From: Paracoccus sp. N5
GTDB taxonomy: Bacteria > Pseudomonadota > Alphaproteobacteria > Rhodobacterales > Rhodobacteraceae
NCBI RefSeq assembly: GCF_000371965.1
Contig: NZ_AQUO01000002.1
Coordinates: 993,863 to 1,057,862, forward strand
DNA: 64,000 nucleotides
Direction: 5' to 3'
This document shows positions 53,801 to 62,401 of this stretch, piece after piece; the first letter of the stretch is position 1, and every line of letters begins with the position of its first letter. Position numbers and translations under genes: made by a program. A model generated the notes under the pieces. It did not search any database, was not told where the DNA came from, and saw nothing but the letters and a program-made list of their open reading frames with translations.

Positions 53801-55189
53801 ATGGCGCTGGACTGGGACCGTTTCTTCCGCGACCCGGCCAGGAAGATGGAACCGTCCGAGATCGACGCCATGCTGCCGGCCTTCCGCGACTGGACGCGGG
53901 CCCGGGTGGCGCTGCTGCCGCAGCAGGTGCTGCTGCCGGTGGCGCCGGGCGGCACCCATCCGCTGACCGGCTGCCTGGGCGCCAGCGAGCTGGGCCGCGT
54001 CGGTCAGGAGAACGAGGACAAGCTGTTCAGCGCCAATGCCCAGGGGTTGCTGGGCCAGCCGCTGCCCCGGGTGGAAAAGCTGCTGGCGATGAACGGCAAC
54101 CGGGCGCGTCCCGGACCGGCGCGGCTCTGGACGCTGGGCATGGTGGGCCAGGGGCCGGCGTCGAACTGCCAGTATCTGCGCAGCGGCAATGACGACACCG
54201 CCAGCGGCAGCTATGCCGATCTGCTGTTGCAGGTCGATGCCCAGCCCGACCTGGGCCGGCTGGCCGACACATCGCTGGCCGCGGCCAGCTACGAGCTGGC
54301 CCTGACCGAGCGCCGCCTGGTCCCCGCCGACCAGCTCGGCGCGGCGCCCGAGGGGCTGCGCGGCATTCTGGTGCTGAAGGCCGCCGTGCAGGGGGTGCAG
54401 CTTTTCGGCAGCAAGCCCGGCAGCAGCGCCGTCGTCCAGGTTGGCCATCTGCAGCCCGGCGACTGGCAGGCGGTGACCGGCACGCCGCCCAGGGCGCAGG
54501 ACGTGCTGGGCATGACGCTGGGCATGGCGCTGGCCGATTTCGACAAGGCGGCGCGGGCGCATCTGCCGCAGGCCGATGTCTTTGCCACCGTCAAGCCCGG
54601 CAAGGGCCCGTTCGGCACCGCCGCGGGCTATCTCGACCCCGCGACGGGCGAGGCGCTGGCGGCGGTCTATGCCCCGCAATCGCCCGACAGGACCGTGGTC
54701 GCGATCATGCGCCAGCTCGAACTCCCCGAAGCCGAGATCTCGCTGGACGGGCTCAAGGCCAGCCTGGTCGAGAAATACGGCCCGGCGATCAGCGAATACC
54801 GCGACACCGAATGGGCCTGGGGCACCCTGCCGCGCGACGAAGACGCCTATGGCTTCTGCGGCGGCCAGTCCACGCTCAACCCGCAAAGCGCCGAGGGCCA
54901 GCCGGAGCTCGGCAGCGACGATCCGGCCGCGCAGCAGCGCGCCCAGGCCAGCCGGCGCGGCGACGCCAGCTTCTGGCAGATCCTCGGCTGGCCGATGGTG
55001 GTGCTGGGCGGCACCGGCGCCGAGCCGGAGCTGGCGCGCTGCGGCCCCGTCGTCACCGTCCGGGTCGAGCGTTACGCCAAGCCCGGCACGGTGATCCTGC
55101 GGCTGTGGCTTCTGGACCGCAAGCTGGCCGAGGAGCTGGCCGCCGAAGCCGCGCCGGCCGAGCCGCCGAGGCCCAAGGTCAAGTTCTGA
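50885..55189 (+). CDS. Giant secreted peptidoglycan-binding protein
   Basis: A 1434-residue protein. A signal peptide (1-23, ending AQA) is followed by a Gln-rich coiled stretch (residues ~38-80, runs of QQQ and QYQ) and one PG_binding_1 domain (~88-144; VQRALREAGFYGGAIDGALG). The remaining ~1280 residues are soluble, with repeated short Ala/Pro/Gln linkers and no domain I recognise; two paired-cysteine patches occur in the C-terminal quarter. AAGAGG precedes the ATG at 50885. It is probably a periplasmic protein tethered to cell wall. It stands alone, convergent with the NADH dehydrogenase gene. Confidence 0.8.
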   Translation: MTRLSKRLATPLLCLSLCLPAQADDAARIVGGILGAIVQEQSRQQQQRDLQRQQQYQQQQYQQQPQRRQQNAQRQAPAAPQPKQPRLSLAERKAVQRALREAGFYGGAIDGALGPGSRKAIAAWQESVGATPSGYLAPRQASTLVAQAPAPDPEPEFAQDHAGPAQAADQPLDSGAAFPEAAETALFPETPAEDPAPTTAAADFDPAGAEVIRDGDHLHAAYLFWALSRAPEQIWAPTIARNYGKLPMADGNPPPYGLQQAQLRPLVEAAVAHYGQHPPRLAVLDLPLQKGTNDKDENGLDQRATHWFPEMRGNLADISGVPAITALQLRGASGGLELHLAPEKPFFLAVPADYRTAWAQPVNGSGRPVLRVEMALSGLEPSTDLTAWPMGKARIAIQRATLLVASAEDRATGTRAEQVLHVWTGAAPEAQKVDRPADAAAIAAIYGIPEQAGRILTTPERDSQTRRVQRKDQPRALLQEDGYGSGGNGLQLLELAMRLGALIDAGPDRVLDPRLAQQAANALLSRRERVELLPTALAMDGASGYANGLSELSVRKAMNQAEPQLRRLISGRAPQFPVPLRAVMPVQLGEYDFDAGGFPLTIQREYAAWLPDLVSGQPPAVPQFFRIDVDNAEKLLAHLNKAGSMGQRTVYLVADYAVAAMRVRPAGSDPIGAAELETVVPQVHVEALALFADPGARTRIRDLAVPAALAAQAPDQAQAQAAAVPDEIFATSGKSLMAAVALRHPGALEAGMLDPYEIANLPADRRGNRAADYRAELPGLAQDSYWIAALMQIDAYDPELGGFPTRQVNFQAVPYEKDLSGVTPPNLAAASRTDYELLRVPADQAVAVAAMADANGGLHMFLKVPVVDATAREEHHPALSIGAPTEAIFGRGNQHFWPDAPELRLALAAPDRLAWVLADPARPSAVPKALMLDPEGLDLLALAVQPDLYDDAGYRRMLLQRMAKERAAAGGTMALDWDRFFRDPARKMEPSEIDAMLPAFRDWTRARVALLPQQVLLPVAPGGTHPLTGCLGASELGRVGQENEDKLFSANAQGLLGQPLPRVEKLLAMNGNRARPGPARLWTLGMVGQGPASNCQYLRSGNDDTASGSYADLLLQVDAQPDLGRLADTSLAAASYELALTERRLVPADQLGAAPEGLRGILVLKAAVQGVQLFGSKPGSSAVVQVGHLQPGDWQAVTGTPPRAQDVLGMTLGMALADFDKAARAHLPQADVFATVKPGKGPFGTAAGYLDPATGEALAAVYAPQSPDRTVVAIMRQLELPEAEISLDGLKASLVEKYGPAISEYRDTEWAWGTLPRDEDAYGFCGGQSTLNPQSAEGQPELGSDDPAAQQRAQASRRGDASFWQILGWPMVVLGGTGAEPELARCGPVVTVRVERYAKPGTVILRLWLLDRKLAEELAAEAAPAEPPRPKVKF

Positions 55190-55193
55190 CCCG

Positions 55194-55221
55194 CCCGCCG
55201 CCGTCTCAGCGCGGCGGCGGG
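55194..55221. terminator. Bidirectional hairpin between convergent genes
   Basis: CCCGCCGCCG (55194-55203) pairs perfectly with CGGCGGCGGG (55212-55221) around an 8-nt loop. It sits just after the stop of the wall-binding protein and covers the stop of the convergent dehydrogenase gene. No T-tract. Confidence 0.5.
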
Positions 55222-56474
55222 CTGTCCTTCAGGGTTTCCTTCTGGGTGATCAGCCGGGCCGAGTTCTGCCCGGACAGGAACACCCACAGCCAGCTCAGCG
55301 CCACGAACAGCCGCGAGCGGGTGCCGATCAGGAAATAGATATGGGCGATGCCCCAGACCCACCAGGCGAACCAGCCGGTCATCTTGACGCGGCCGAATTC
55401 GATCACCGCCGCATTGCGCCCGATGGTGGCCAGGTTGCCCATGTCGCGATAGCGGAAATCGCCCGGGGCCGCCGCGCCGCGCAGCCGCGCCCGGATCGCC
55501 CTGGCGGCGAACCTGCCCTGCTGCTTGGCGGCCGGCGCCACGCCCGGCACCATGCGCCCGCCCGATTGCACATGCGCCGTGTCGCCCAGCACGAAGACCG
55601 CCGGATCGCCGGGCAGCGTCAGCTGCGGCGTGACCACGACCCGCCCGGCGCGGTCGCCCTCGGCCCCCAGCCATTCGGCGGCGCGCGAGGCCTGCACCCC
55701 CGCCGCCCAGATCACCGTGCGCGCCGGGATCTGCCGGCCCGCCAGCACGATGCCCGCGTCCGAGCAATCGGTGACCGGGGCGCCGGCCAGCACCTCGACC
55801 CCGCGCCGTTCCAGCGCCTTGCGGGCGTAATCCGACAGCGTCTCGCTGAAGGCGGGCAGGATGCGCGGCCCGGCCTCGACCAGCAGCACCCGCGCCTTGC
55901 GGGTGTCGATGCGGCGGAACTCCGGCGGCAGGATGCGATGCGCCAGCTCGGCGATGATGCCGACCAGCTCGACCCCGGTCGGGCCGGCGCCGATCACGGC
56001 GAATGTCAGCAGCGCCTGGCGCTCGGCCTCGTCTCCGCAGGTCTCGGCCCGCTCGAAGGCCAGAAGCAGCCGGCGCCGGATCGTGGTCGCATCCTCCAGC
56101 GTCTTCAGCCCCGGCGCATCGGCCTCCCAGGCGTCCTTGCCGAAATAGGCGTGGCGGGCGCCGGTGGCGATGACCAGCGTGTCATAGGGCAGCCGCGCGC
56201 CGCCGCGCAGGATCACCGCGCGCGCGGCGCGGTCCACGCCCTCGACCGTGGCCAGAAGCGTGGTGACGTCCTTGCGCGCGCGCATCAGCGCCCGGATCGG
56301 CCAGGCGATGTCCGAGGTCGCCAGCAGCGTCGTCGCCACCTGGTAGAGCAGCGGCTGGAACAGGTGGTGATTGCGCTGATCGACCAGCGTGATCTGGCAC
56401 CCGGCGCCCCGCAGCCCCAAAACCACCTGCAAACCGGCGAATCCCGCGCCGATGACCACGACCCGATGTGTCAT
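55206..56474 (-). CDS. ndh: Type II NADH dehydrogenase
   Basis: A 422-residue non-proton-pumping NADH:quinone oxidoreductase. FAD loop VVVIGAGFAGLQVV, FQPLLYQVATTLL, the NADH loop VIGAGPTGVELVGIIAEL and the second FAD motif VFVLGDTAHV with AKQQGRFAARAI are complete. The C-terminal amphipathic membrane anchor (GWFAWWVWGIAHIYFLIG) is typical of NDH-2. It would feed electrons to the quinone pool without energy coupling. It lies 78 nt downstream of the glutamate-synthase-like gene on the same strand. Confidence 0.9.
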   Translation of the reverse strand: MTHRVVVIGAGFAGLQVVLGLRGAGCQITLVDQRNHHLFQPLLYQVATTLLATSDIAWPIRALMRARKDVTTLLATVEGVDRAARAVILRGGARLPYDTLVIATGARHAYFGKDAWEADAPGLKTLEDATTIRRRLLLAFERAETCGDEAERQALLTFAVIGAGPTGVELVGIIAELAHRILPPEFRRIDTRKARVLLVEAGPRILPAFSETLSDYARKALERRGVEVLAGAPVTDCSDAGIVLAGRQIPARTVIWAAGVQASRAAEWLGAEGDRAGRVVVTPQLTLPGDPAVFVLGDTAHVQSGGRMVPGVAPAAKQQGRFAARAIRARLRGAAAPGDFRYRDMGNLATIGRNAAVIEFGRVKMTGWFAWWVWGIAHIYFLIGTRSRLFVALSWLWVFLSGQNSARLITQKETLKDSPPPR

Positions 56475-56552
56475 GCCCGTTCCCCCGCTGTCCTGTCGCG
56501 GCGGTCAGGCTGGCGCATCCGGCGGCGGGGGTCAACGCCGCCCGCACGGGCA

Positions 56553-58193
56553 TCAGACGAAACGCCCCTCCGGGATGACCGAGGGCGCGAAGGTCTCGGC
56601 CGAGGCGCGGCCCCAGCGCTTGTGCCAGTCGCGCAGCTCCTCGGTCTCGCGGTCCGCGACCAGGAAGCCCTGCGGCAGATAGGGGAATGCCTCGTTCCCG
56701 TCCGAGAAGGTGCCGTCCTTGTGGCGAAACATGAAGTGATAGGGCAGGAAGTCGCTGGGCGAGCTCAGCCCCGCCGCGCCCGCGATCTCGGCCAGCGCAT
56801 GCAGGGTGTTCTTGTGGAACCGCGCCACGCGCAGCGCCTTGGTCCCGACCTCCAGCCCGCGCTGGCGCAGCTTGTCCTGGGTGGCGATGCCGACCGGGCA
56901 GGCGTTGGTATGGCAGGATTGCGACTGGATGCAGCCGATGGCGAACATGAAACCGCGGGCCGAGTTGCACCAATCCGCCCCGAGCGCCAGCGCCCGGGCA
57001 ATGTCGAAGGCGCTGACGATCTTGCCCGCCGCGCCGATGCGGATGCGCTGGCGCAGCCCGGCGCCGCGCAGGGTGTTGTGGACAAAGGCCAGCCCCTCCA
57101 GCATCGGCATGCCGACGCGGTTGGTGAACTCCAGGGGCGCCGAGCCGGTGCCGCCCTCTTTCCCGTCGACGACGATGAAGTCGGGCGTGATGCCGGTCTT
57201 CAGCATCGCCTTGACGATGCACATGAATTCGCGCCGGTGCCCGATGCACAGCTTGAAACCCACCGGCTTGCCGTCCGACAGCGCGCGCAATTGCGCCACG
57301 AATTCCATCAGCCCGACCGGCGTGGAAAAGCTGCTGTGCGCGGGCGGCGAGATGCAATCCACGCCCATCGGCACGCCGCGCGCCTCGGCGATCTCCGGGC
57401 TGATCTTGCGCGCGGGCAACATGCCGCCGTGGCCGGGCTTGGCGCCCTGGCTCAGCTTGATCTCGATCATGCGGATCTGCGGGTCCAGCGCCTGGCTGCG
57501 GAATTTCTCGGACGAGAACCGGCCTTGTTCGTCCCGGCAACCGAAATAGCCCGAGGCCACCTGATAGATCAGGTCGCCGCCATGCTGGCGGTGATGGCGG
57601 CTGATGCCGCCCTCGCCCGTGTCATGGGCAAAGCCGCCTAGCTTCGCGCCCTGGTTCAGCGCCATGATCGCATTGGCCGACAGCGCGCCGAAGCTCATGG
57701 CCGAGATGTTGTAGAGGCTGGCGGAATAGGGCTGGCGACAGTCCGGCCCGCCGACCAGGACGCGAAAATCGCTGTCGGTGATGACCTTGGGCGCCACGGA
57801 ATGCGTGACCCAGGCATAGCCGGCCTCATAGACCTGTTCCGAGGTGCCGAAGGGCTTCTTGTCCTCGACCCCCTTGGCGCGCTGATAGACCAGGCTGCGC
57901 GCCTCGCGCGAGAAGGGCAGCTCGTCGCTGTCGCTCTCGATCAGGTATTGCCGGATTTCGGGACGAATGTCCTCGAGCAGGAAGCGCATGTGGCCGATGA
58001 TCGGATAGTTGCGCAGCACGGCATGGCGCTTCTGGATCAGGTCGCGGATCCCCAGCAGCGCCAGCAGCCCCAGCAGGACCGCCGGCAGCAGCGGCCAGCG
58101 CCAGCCCGCCGCGAGCAGCGCCAGCATGGCGACCGCGCCAAAGCCGCACAGCGCCAGCACCGAATATCGTTTGAACGCGGGAAGAAGTGTCAT
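56553..58193 (-). CDS. Membrane-anchored FMN-binding glutamate-synthase-family protein
   Basis: A 546-residue protein with two N-terminal hydrophobic helices (residues ~10-50) and then a GltB-like central FMN barrel: SFGALSANAIMALNQGAKLGG, GEGGISRHH, IKLSQGAKPGHGGMLP, DGKEGGTGSAPLEF and CIQSQSCHTNACPVGIATQD with the cysteine cluster. There is no amidotransferase domain, so it cannot use glutamine as GltB does. Proteins of this architecture are widespread in proteobacteria, with unknown oxidoreductase function. The start at 58193 diverges from the nitroreductase gene. Confidence 0.88.
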   Translation of the reverse strand: MTLLPAFKRYSVLALCGFGAVAMLALLAAGWRWPLLPAVLLGLLALLGIRDLIQKRHAVLRNYPIIGHMRFLLEDIRPEIRQYLIESDSDELPFSREARSLVYQRAKGVEDKKPFGTSEQVYEAGYAWVTHSVAPKVITDSDFRVLVGGPDCRQPYSASLYNISAMSFGALSANAIMALNQGAKLGGFAHDTGEGGISRHHRQHGGDLIYQVASGYFGCRDEQGRFSSEKFRSQALDPQIRMIEIKLSQGAKPGHGGMLPARKISPEIAEARGVPMGVDCISPPAHSSFSTPVGLMEFVAQLRALSDGKPVGFKLCIGHRREFMCIVKAMLKTGITPDFIVVDGKEGGTGSAPLEFTNRVGMPMLEGLAFVHNTLRGAGLRQRIRIGAAGKIVSAFDIARALALGADWCNSARGFMFAIGCIQSQSCHTNACPVGIATQDKLRQRGLEVGTKALRVARFHKNTLHALAEIAGAAGLSSPSDFLPYHFMFRHKDGTFSDGNEAFPYLPQGFLVADRETEELRDWHKRWGRASAETFAPSVIPEGRFV

Positions 58194-58298
58194 GCCTTGG
58201 CAACCCTGGGTCCGGTTCTTGCCCCGTGCGACCGCTTGACCCCGGGGACATCACCCGCCAGTTTACGCCTGCTCTCGACCGGTTTGGCAAGGCAGCGG

Positions 58299-58972
58299 AT
58301 GCAGCGTAATTTCAGCGAATTGATGCGAAAGCGGCGCTCGGTCCGGGCCTATCTGGACCGCCCGGTGCCGCGCGCCACGGTCGAGGAGATCTGCCGCCTG
58401 GCCCGCAGCGCCCCCAGCGGCGCCAACCTGCAGCCGGGGCATTTCCACGTCCTGACGGGCAGCGCCCTGGCGGATCTGGTCACGGGCTGCAGGCCGAGAT
58501 CGACGCCGGCGCCCCGCAGGCACGCGAATATTCCTATTTCCCCGAGCCGATGCCGCCCGGGCTGAAGGCCCGGCAGCGCGCGGCGGGCTATGCGCTGTAT
58601 CAGGCCCTGGGAATCGAGCGGCGCGATCTCGACGGCCGCCGCCGGCAGTTCCGGCGCAACTACGATTTCTTCGGCGCGCCGGTGGGCGTGGTCGTCACCA
58701 TCGACCGCGCCATGGGCAAGGGCTGTTTCATGGACCTGGGGATGAGCCTGATGGGCTTCCTGCTCGCGGCCGAGGCGCATGGCCTGGGCGCGACCGGCAT
58801 CGGCGCGCTGGCGAATTACGGCCCCCAGGCGCATCGCCTGCTGGCCTTGCCCCGGGATCAGATGGTGGTCTGCGGCCTGGCGCTCGGCTGGCCCGACCTG
58901 GATGCGCCCGAGAACCGCTTCCGCACCGAACGCGCCGACCTGGCCGAGTTCACCAGCTTTCGCGGCTTCTAA
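58299..58972 (+). pseudogene. Nitroreductase-family protein with one-base frameshift
   Basis: The ATG at 58299 opens RKRRSVRAYLDRPVPRATVEEI and NLQPGHFHVLTGSALADLVTG, then the frame breaks at the GGG of 58484-58486. One additional G restores LQAEIDAGAPQAREYSYFPE, and the second frame continues through FFGAPVGVVVTIDRAMGKG and GLGATGIGALANYG to the stop at 58972. The repaired protein is ~224 residues, normal for FMN nitroreductases. The error lies in a G run, so sequencing error is as likely as true inactivation. The last 4 nt overlap the convergent thiolase. Confidence 0.75.
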
Positions 58973-60072
58973 ACCTCGCGTCGCAGCAGGATCGCCGTGC
59001 CGAGCCCGCCGGCGGCGGCGATGGCCGCAAGCCCGGTCTGGCCCTGTTCCATATCGTGGAATAGCCGCACCAGGTTGATCGCGCCCGAGGCGCCGATGGG
59101 ATGCCCGCGCGCCAAGGCGCCGCCGCCGGGATTGATGCGATCCATGGGCAGGCCGGTTTCGCGGACGCAGGCGATGGCCTGAACGGCAAAAGCCTCCATC
59201 AGTTCCACGATGTGGAGTTCACTCGCCGTCAGCCCCGCCGAGGCCAGAGCCGCGCGGATCGCCGGCACCGGCGCAAGGCCGGGCAGTTCGGGATCGGCGC
59301 CGAGAGTCGCGCCCGCCAGGATGCGCAGCCGGGGCGTGGACAGCTGCCGCGCGATCGCATCCGAGACCAGCAGGCAGAACCCTGCCCCATCCGCCGCGAC
59401 GGCGGTATTGGCGGCGGTGACGCTGCCCGACAGCGCCTTGGCCCGGGCGCAAAGCGCCGGCGTCAGGCGCCGGGCATAGGGGTCATTGCCGATGCCGGCG
59501 ATGGCGGTGATTTCCGGCGCCATGCGGGGCGCTGCGGCCAGCGCACGGGCGTGGCTGGCGATGGTCCAGGCGTCCTGCTCCTCGCGGGTAATGTGCATCA
59601 GCCGCGCCACGGCCTCGGCGGCCTCGGCCATGGCGGGGTCGCGCTGGGGCCAGGGGGTGAAGGGCGGCTGGTCATAGGGCTCGGCTGGGCCGCCCGCGGG
59701 GTCGGTGCGCAGGCGCAGGGGGCGGCGGGAATAGCTCTCGGCGCCGCCGGCGATCACCACCTGCGCCCGTCCGGCGCGGATCAGCGCCTCGGCCAGCAGC
59801 GCCGCATCCATGCCGCCGCAGCATTGCCGGTCGAGCGTCAGCCCCGCGACCGGCAGGCCGGCGGCCAGCGCCGTGACCCGTGCCGGATTGCCGCCGGCGC
59901 CCAGCGCATTGGCCAGGATCAGCTCGTCCACGTCGCCGGGCGCCAGCCCCGCGTCGCGCAGCAGGTCGGCAATGACCGGGGCGGCAAGCTGATGAATCTC
60001 GAGCCCCGCAAACGCCCCGCCGCGCGGCACCACGGCGCTGCGGCGGGCGGCGGCGACGACCGCCCCGGTCAC
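58969..60072 (-). CDS. Atypical thiolase of the biotin locus
   Basis: A 367-residue thiolase-fold protein starting at a GTG inside a GTGA overlap with the ligase gene. The acyl-accepting Cys is kept (LDRQCCGGMDA), as is the GHP motif with its His (GGALARGHPIGASGA). The C-terminal CxGGG motif that supplies the second catalytic Cys in normal thiolases is AAAGGLGTA here, so the reaction may be altered. It ends the bioM-bioN-bioY-ligase-thiolase unit. A role in making or salvaging a pimeloyl-type precursor is inferred from context. Confidence 0.78.
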   Translation of the reverse strand: MTGAVVAAARRSAVVPRGGAFAGLEIHQLAAPVIADLLRDAGLAPGDVDELILANALGAGGNPARVTALAAGLPVAGLTLDRQCCGGMDAALLAEALIRAGRAQVVIAGGAESYSRRPLRLRTDPAGGPAEPYDQPPFTPWPQRDPAMAEAAEAVARLMHITREEQDAWTIASHARALAAAPRMAPEITAIAGIGNDPYARRLTPALCARAKALSGSVTAANTAVAADGAGFCLLVSDAIARQLSTPRLRILAGATLGADPELPGLAPVPAIRAALASAGLTASELHIVELMEAFAVQAIACVRETGLPMDRINPGGGALARGHPIGASGAINLVRLFHDMEQGQTGLAAIAAAGGLGTAILLRREV

Positions 60073-61208
60073 GGCACGACCAGCCGGGCCAGCGCCGCCA
60101 GATCCGGCTTGTCCGAGCCGAGCAGCGGCAGGCGCGGCAGGAACACCACCCGGCGCGGCGCGGCATGATCGCCCAGCGCGTCGCGGCAGGCGCGGCGCAG
60201 GCGGGCGGCAAGCGCATCGTCGGGCGCGCCCTCGACCACCGCGACGACGCTCTGTCCGCGCAGCGCATCGGGCAGCGCCAGCGCGGCGCTGGGCGCGGCG
60301 GTCAGCCCGGCCAGCACCGCCTCGACATCCTCGAGAAACAGGTTCCGGTCGGCGACCGTCACCATCCGGGCTTCGCGGCCGCGCAGGAACAGGTTGCCCT
60401 GCGCGTCGAGCCGGCCGATGTCGCCGGGTTGCAGATAGCCATCGGGGCGCGGCAGCGGCGGCAGGTCCGGCTCGGCATAGCCGTCGAAGAGATAGGGGCT
60501 GGCGACCCCGATGCGGCCCGCTGCATCCAGCCGCAGATCGACCCCGGGATAGGCGCGGCCGACCGAGCCCGGCGGTGTGCCTTCATCGGCGATGGCGATG
60601 AAGCTGGTCTCCGAGGCGCCGTAGAATTCGCGGATCGCCGCATTCGGGCACAGCGCCGCGATGCCGGCGCGGCAGGCCGGATCCAGCTTGCCGCCGCCGC
60701 AGAAGACATGCGTCACGCCGGCCAGGCTGCCCGGCCCGGCCAGGAGCAGCCGGCGCAATTGCGCGGGCGTGGCATAGATCACCGTCGCCTGCGCCAGCGC
60801 GGCCCGCTGCCGGCGCGGGCTGTCGCCGGCCAGCACCATCAGGCTGGCGCCGAGCTGCAAGGCCTCGATGCTGGCGTAAAGCGCCAGCGAATGGCCCAGC
60901 TGGCCCAGCACGGCATAGCGGTCGGCGGCCGACAGGCCATAGTGATCGCGGTTGACCCGGAAGCTGGCCAGCCATGATGCGTGGCTGCGCCGGATCGTCT
61001 TGACCCGGCCGCCCGAGCCCGAGCTTTGGCAGCACAGCCAGGCGCCGGGCACATCGCCGTCCGGGCGGATGCCCTCGAGGCTGGCGTGGATCGGCAGGCC
61101 GCGCACCAGGCAATCGGTCAGCGCCGCGACCGGAGCCGCATTCTGCCCGGCGCCGCCGCAGTCCAGCACCGCGCCGGGCCGGGCCGGGGCGAATGCCCCC
61201 TGGCTCAC
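60069..61208 (-). CDS. Short AMP-forming acyl-CoA ligase of the biotin locus
   Basis: A 379-residue ANL enzyme, about 130 residues shorter than usual because the N-terminal subdomain is largely missing. The ATP loop is degenerate but present (QSSGSGGRVKTIRRSH). FYGASETSF, GDIGRLDAQGNLFLRGRE and the catalytic lysine region (LPLLGSDKPDL) are kept. It starts at a GTG overlapping the bioY stop (GTGA) and overlaps the thiolase. Linked to biotin transport genes, it may activate pimelate or another biotin precursor; this is inference from neighbours. Confidence 0.75.
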   Translation of the reverse strand: MSQGAFAPARPGAVLDCGGAGQNAAPVAALTDCLVRGLPIHASLEGIRPDGDVPGAWLCCQSSGSGGRVKTIRRSHASWLASFRVNRDHYGLSAADRYAVLGQLGHSLALYASIEALQLGASLMVLAGDSPRRQRAALAQATVIYATPAQLRRLLLAGPGSLAGVTHVFCGGGKLDPACRAGIAALCPNAAIREFYGASETSFIAIADEGTPPGSVGRAYPGVDLRLDAAGRIGVASPYLFDGYAEPDLPPLPRPDGYLQPGDIGRLDAQGNLFLRGREARMVTVADRNLFLEDVEAVLAGLTAAPSAALALPDALRGQSVVAVVEGAPDDALAARLRRACRDALGDHAAPRRVVFLPRLPLLGSDKPDLAALARLVVP

Positions 61209-61777
61209 AGCCGGGTCTGGGCCGAGCCGGCCGGGCGATGCCAGGCCAGCGTCTGCGGCCGGGCGCGGGCCAGCGCCTGCACCAGCATGCCGGTGATCGC
61301 GGCCTTCAAGAGGTCGCCCGGGATAAAGACCGCGACCAGGCGGAAAGCCTCGGCCAAGGGCTTGCCGGTGACGATGGCCAGGCCGCCGGCGCCCAGGACA
61401 TACAGCACGACGATGCCGCCCAGCACCGCACCGATGCCGGCGGCAAGGCCGGCCGGGCGCAGCGCGACGCGCTCGACGAAAAGCCCGGTGACGAAGGCCG
61501 CGACCGGGAAGCCCAGCGCGAAGCCCGCCGTGGGCGAGGCGAAGACGCCGAGACCGCCGCGCCCGCCCGCCAGCAGCGGCAGGCCGAGCGCGACCAGCAG
61601 CAGGAACAGCCCCGCCGCCGCCGCGCCGCGCCGGGCGCCCAGCACGGCGCCGGCCAGCATCACCCCCAGGGTCTGGGCGGTGATCGGCACGCCGAAGCCC
61701 AGCGTGATCTGCGGCACCAGCCCCAGCGCCGCGATCATCGCGGCAAACAGCGCGACCTGCGCGATATTGCGTTCCAT
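61205..61777 (-). CDS. bioY: Biotin transporter substrate-binding S component
   Basis: A 190-residue six-helix membrane protein that binds biotin in an ECF transporter. The conserved VPITAQTLGVMLAGAVLGARRG and the SPTAGFALGFPVAAFVTG loop define BioY. It lies just downstream of bioN (3 nt) and overlaps the ligase gene by 4 nt. BioY alone can move some biotin; with BioM and BioN it forms the high-affinity system. No BioR-type operator is seen upstream of the cluster. Confidence 0.93.
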   Translation of the reverse strand: MERNIAQVALFAAMIAALGLVPQITLGFGVPITAQTLGVMLAGAVLGARRGAAAAGLFLLLVALGLPLLAGGRGGLGVFASPTAGFALGFPVAAFVTGLFVERVALRPAGLAAGIGAVLGGIVVLYVLGAGGLAIVTGKPLAEAFRLVAVFIPGDLLKAAITGMLVQALARARPQTLAWHRPAGSAQTRL

Positions 61778-61780
61778 GGC

Positions 61781-62401
61781 TTAATCCTCCGTGTCCAGGG
61801 ATATGGGGGCGCCACCCCGCGCCCGCAAAGCTTCGCCGACATGATCGGCGTCGTCCAGTGCCTGCAAGGTCAGCGGCAGGACCAGCTGCCAGCCGGGGCG
61901 GCGGCGCGAGCGGGCGCGCCAGGCCTCGGCCAGGGTCTCGGCCCGGGCGACCAGCACCGGGGTGAAGCGGATGACCAGCGGGATCGCCAGCTCCAGCGCG
62001 GCGGTGCGCAGGCCCAGCCGGCGCAGCGGCGCGGTCAGGCGGTGGATCAGCGCCACCATGTCCTCGAGCGGCGTGGTCATGGTCACCAGGTTCGCCAGCG
62101 CCACCAGCGCCACCATGCGCAAGGTGATCGCGACGCCCTGGCGCAGCTCGCCGGTCAGCGCGTGCCAGAGGAGCAGGATGGCGACGAAGGGCAGCACCAC
62201 GCGCAGGCTGGCAAGCCCCGCGCGCAGAAAGACCGGCCCCGGCAGGGCATAGAGCGCCAGCACCAGCGCCAGCGCGGCGGCGTTCCAGCCGATGCCGGGC
62301 AGCAGGAAGAGCCCCGTCGAGCACAGGCACAGCGCCCCCAGCTTCAGCCCGGCGGGCCAGCGGTGGGCGCGGGTCCTAACCGGAGAGGTCAGCGAGATCA
62401 T
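61781..62401 (-). CDS. bioN: ECF transporter transmembrane component BioN
   Basis: A 206-residue membrane protein of the EcfT type. Several helices are followed by the cytoplasmic coupling motifs: ETLAEAWRARSRR resembles the A-R-S/G signature of EcfT proteins. It connects the BioM ATPase to BioY. Its start lies 26 nt inside the end of bioM, so translation is coupled. Assignment is firm from family and position. Confidence 0.87.
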   Translation of the reverse strand: MISLTSPVRTRAHRWPAGLKLGALCLCSTGLFLLPGIGWNAAALALVLALYALPGPVFLRAGLASLRVVLPFVAILLLWHALTGELRQGVAITLRMVALVALANLVTMTTPLEDMVALIHRLTAPLRRLGLRTAALELAIPLVIRFTPVLVARAETLAEAWRARSRRRPGWQLVLPLTLQALDDADHVGEALRARGGAPISLDTED

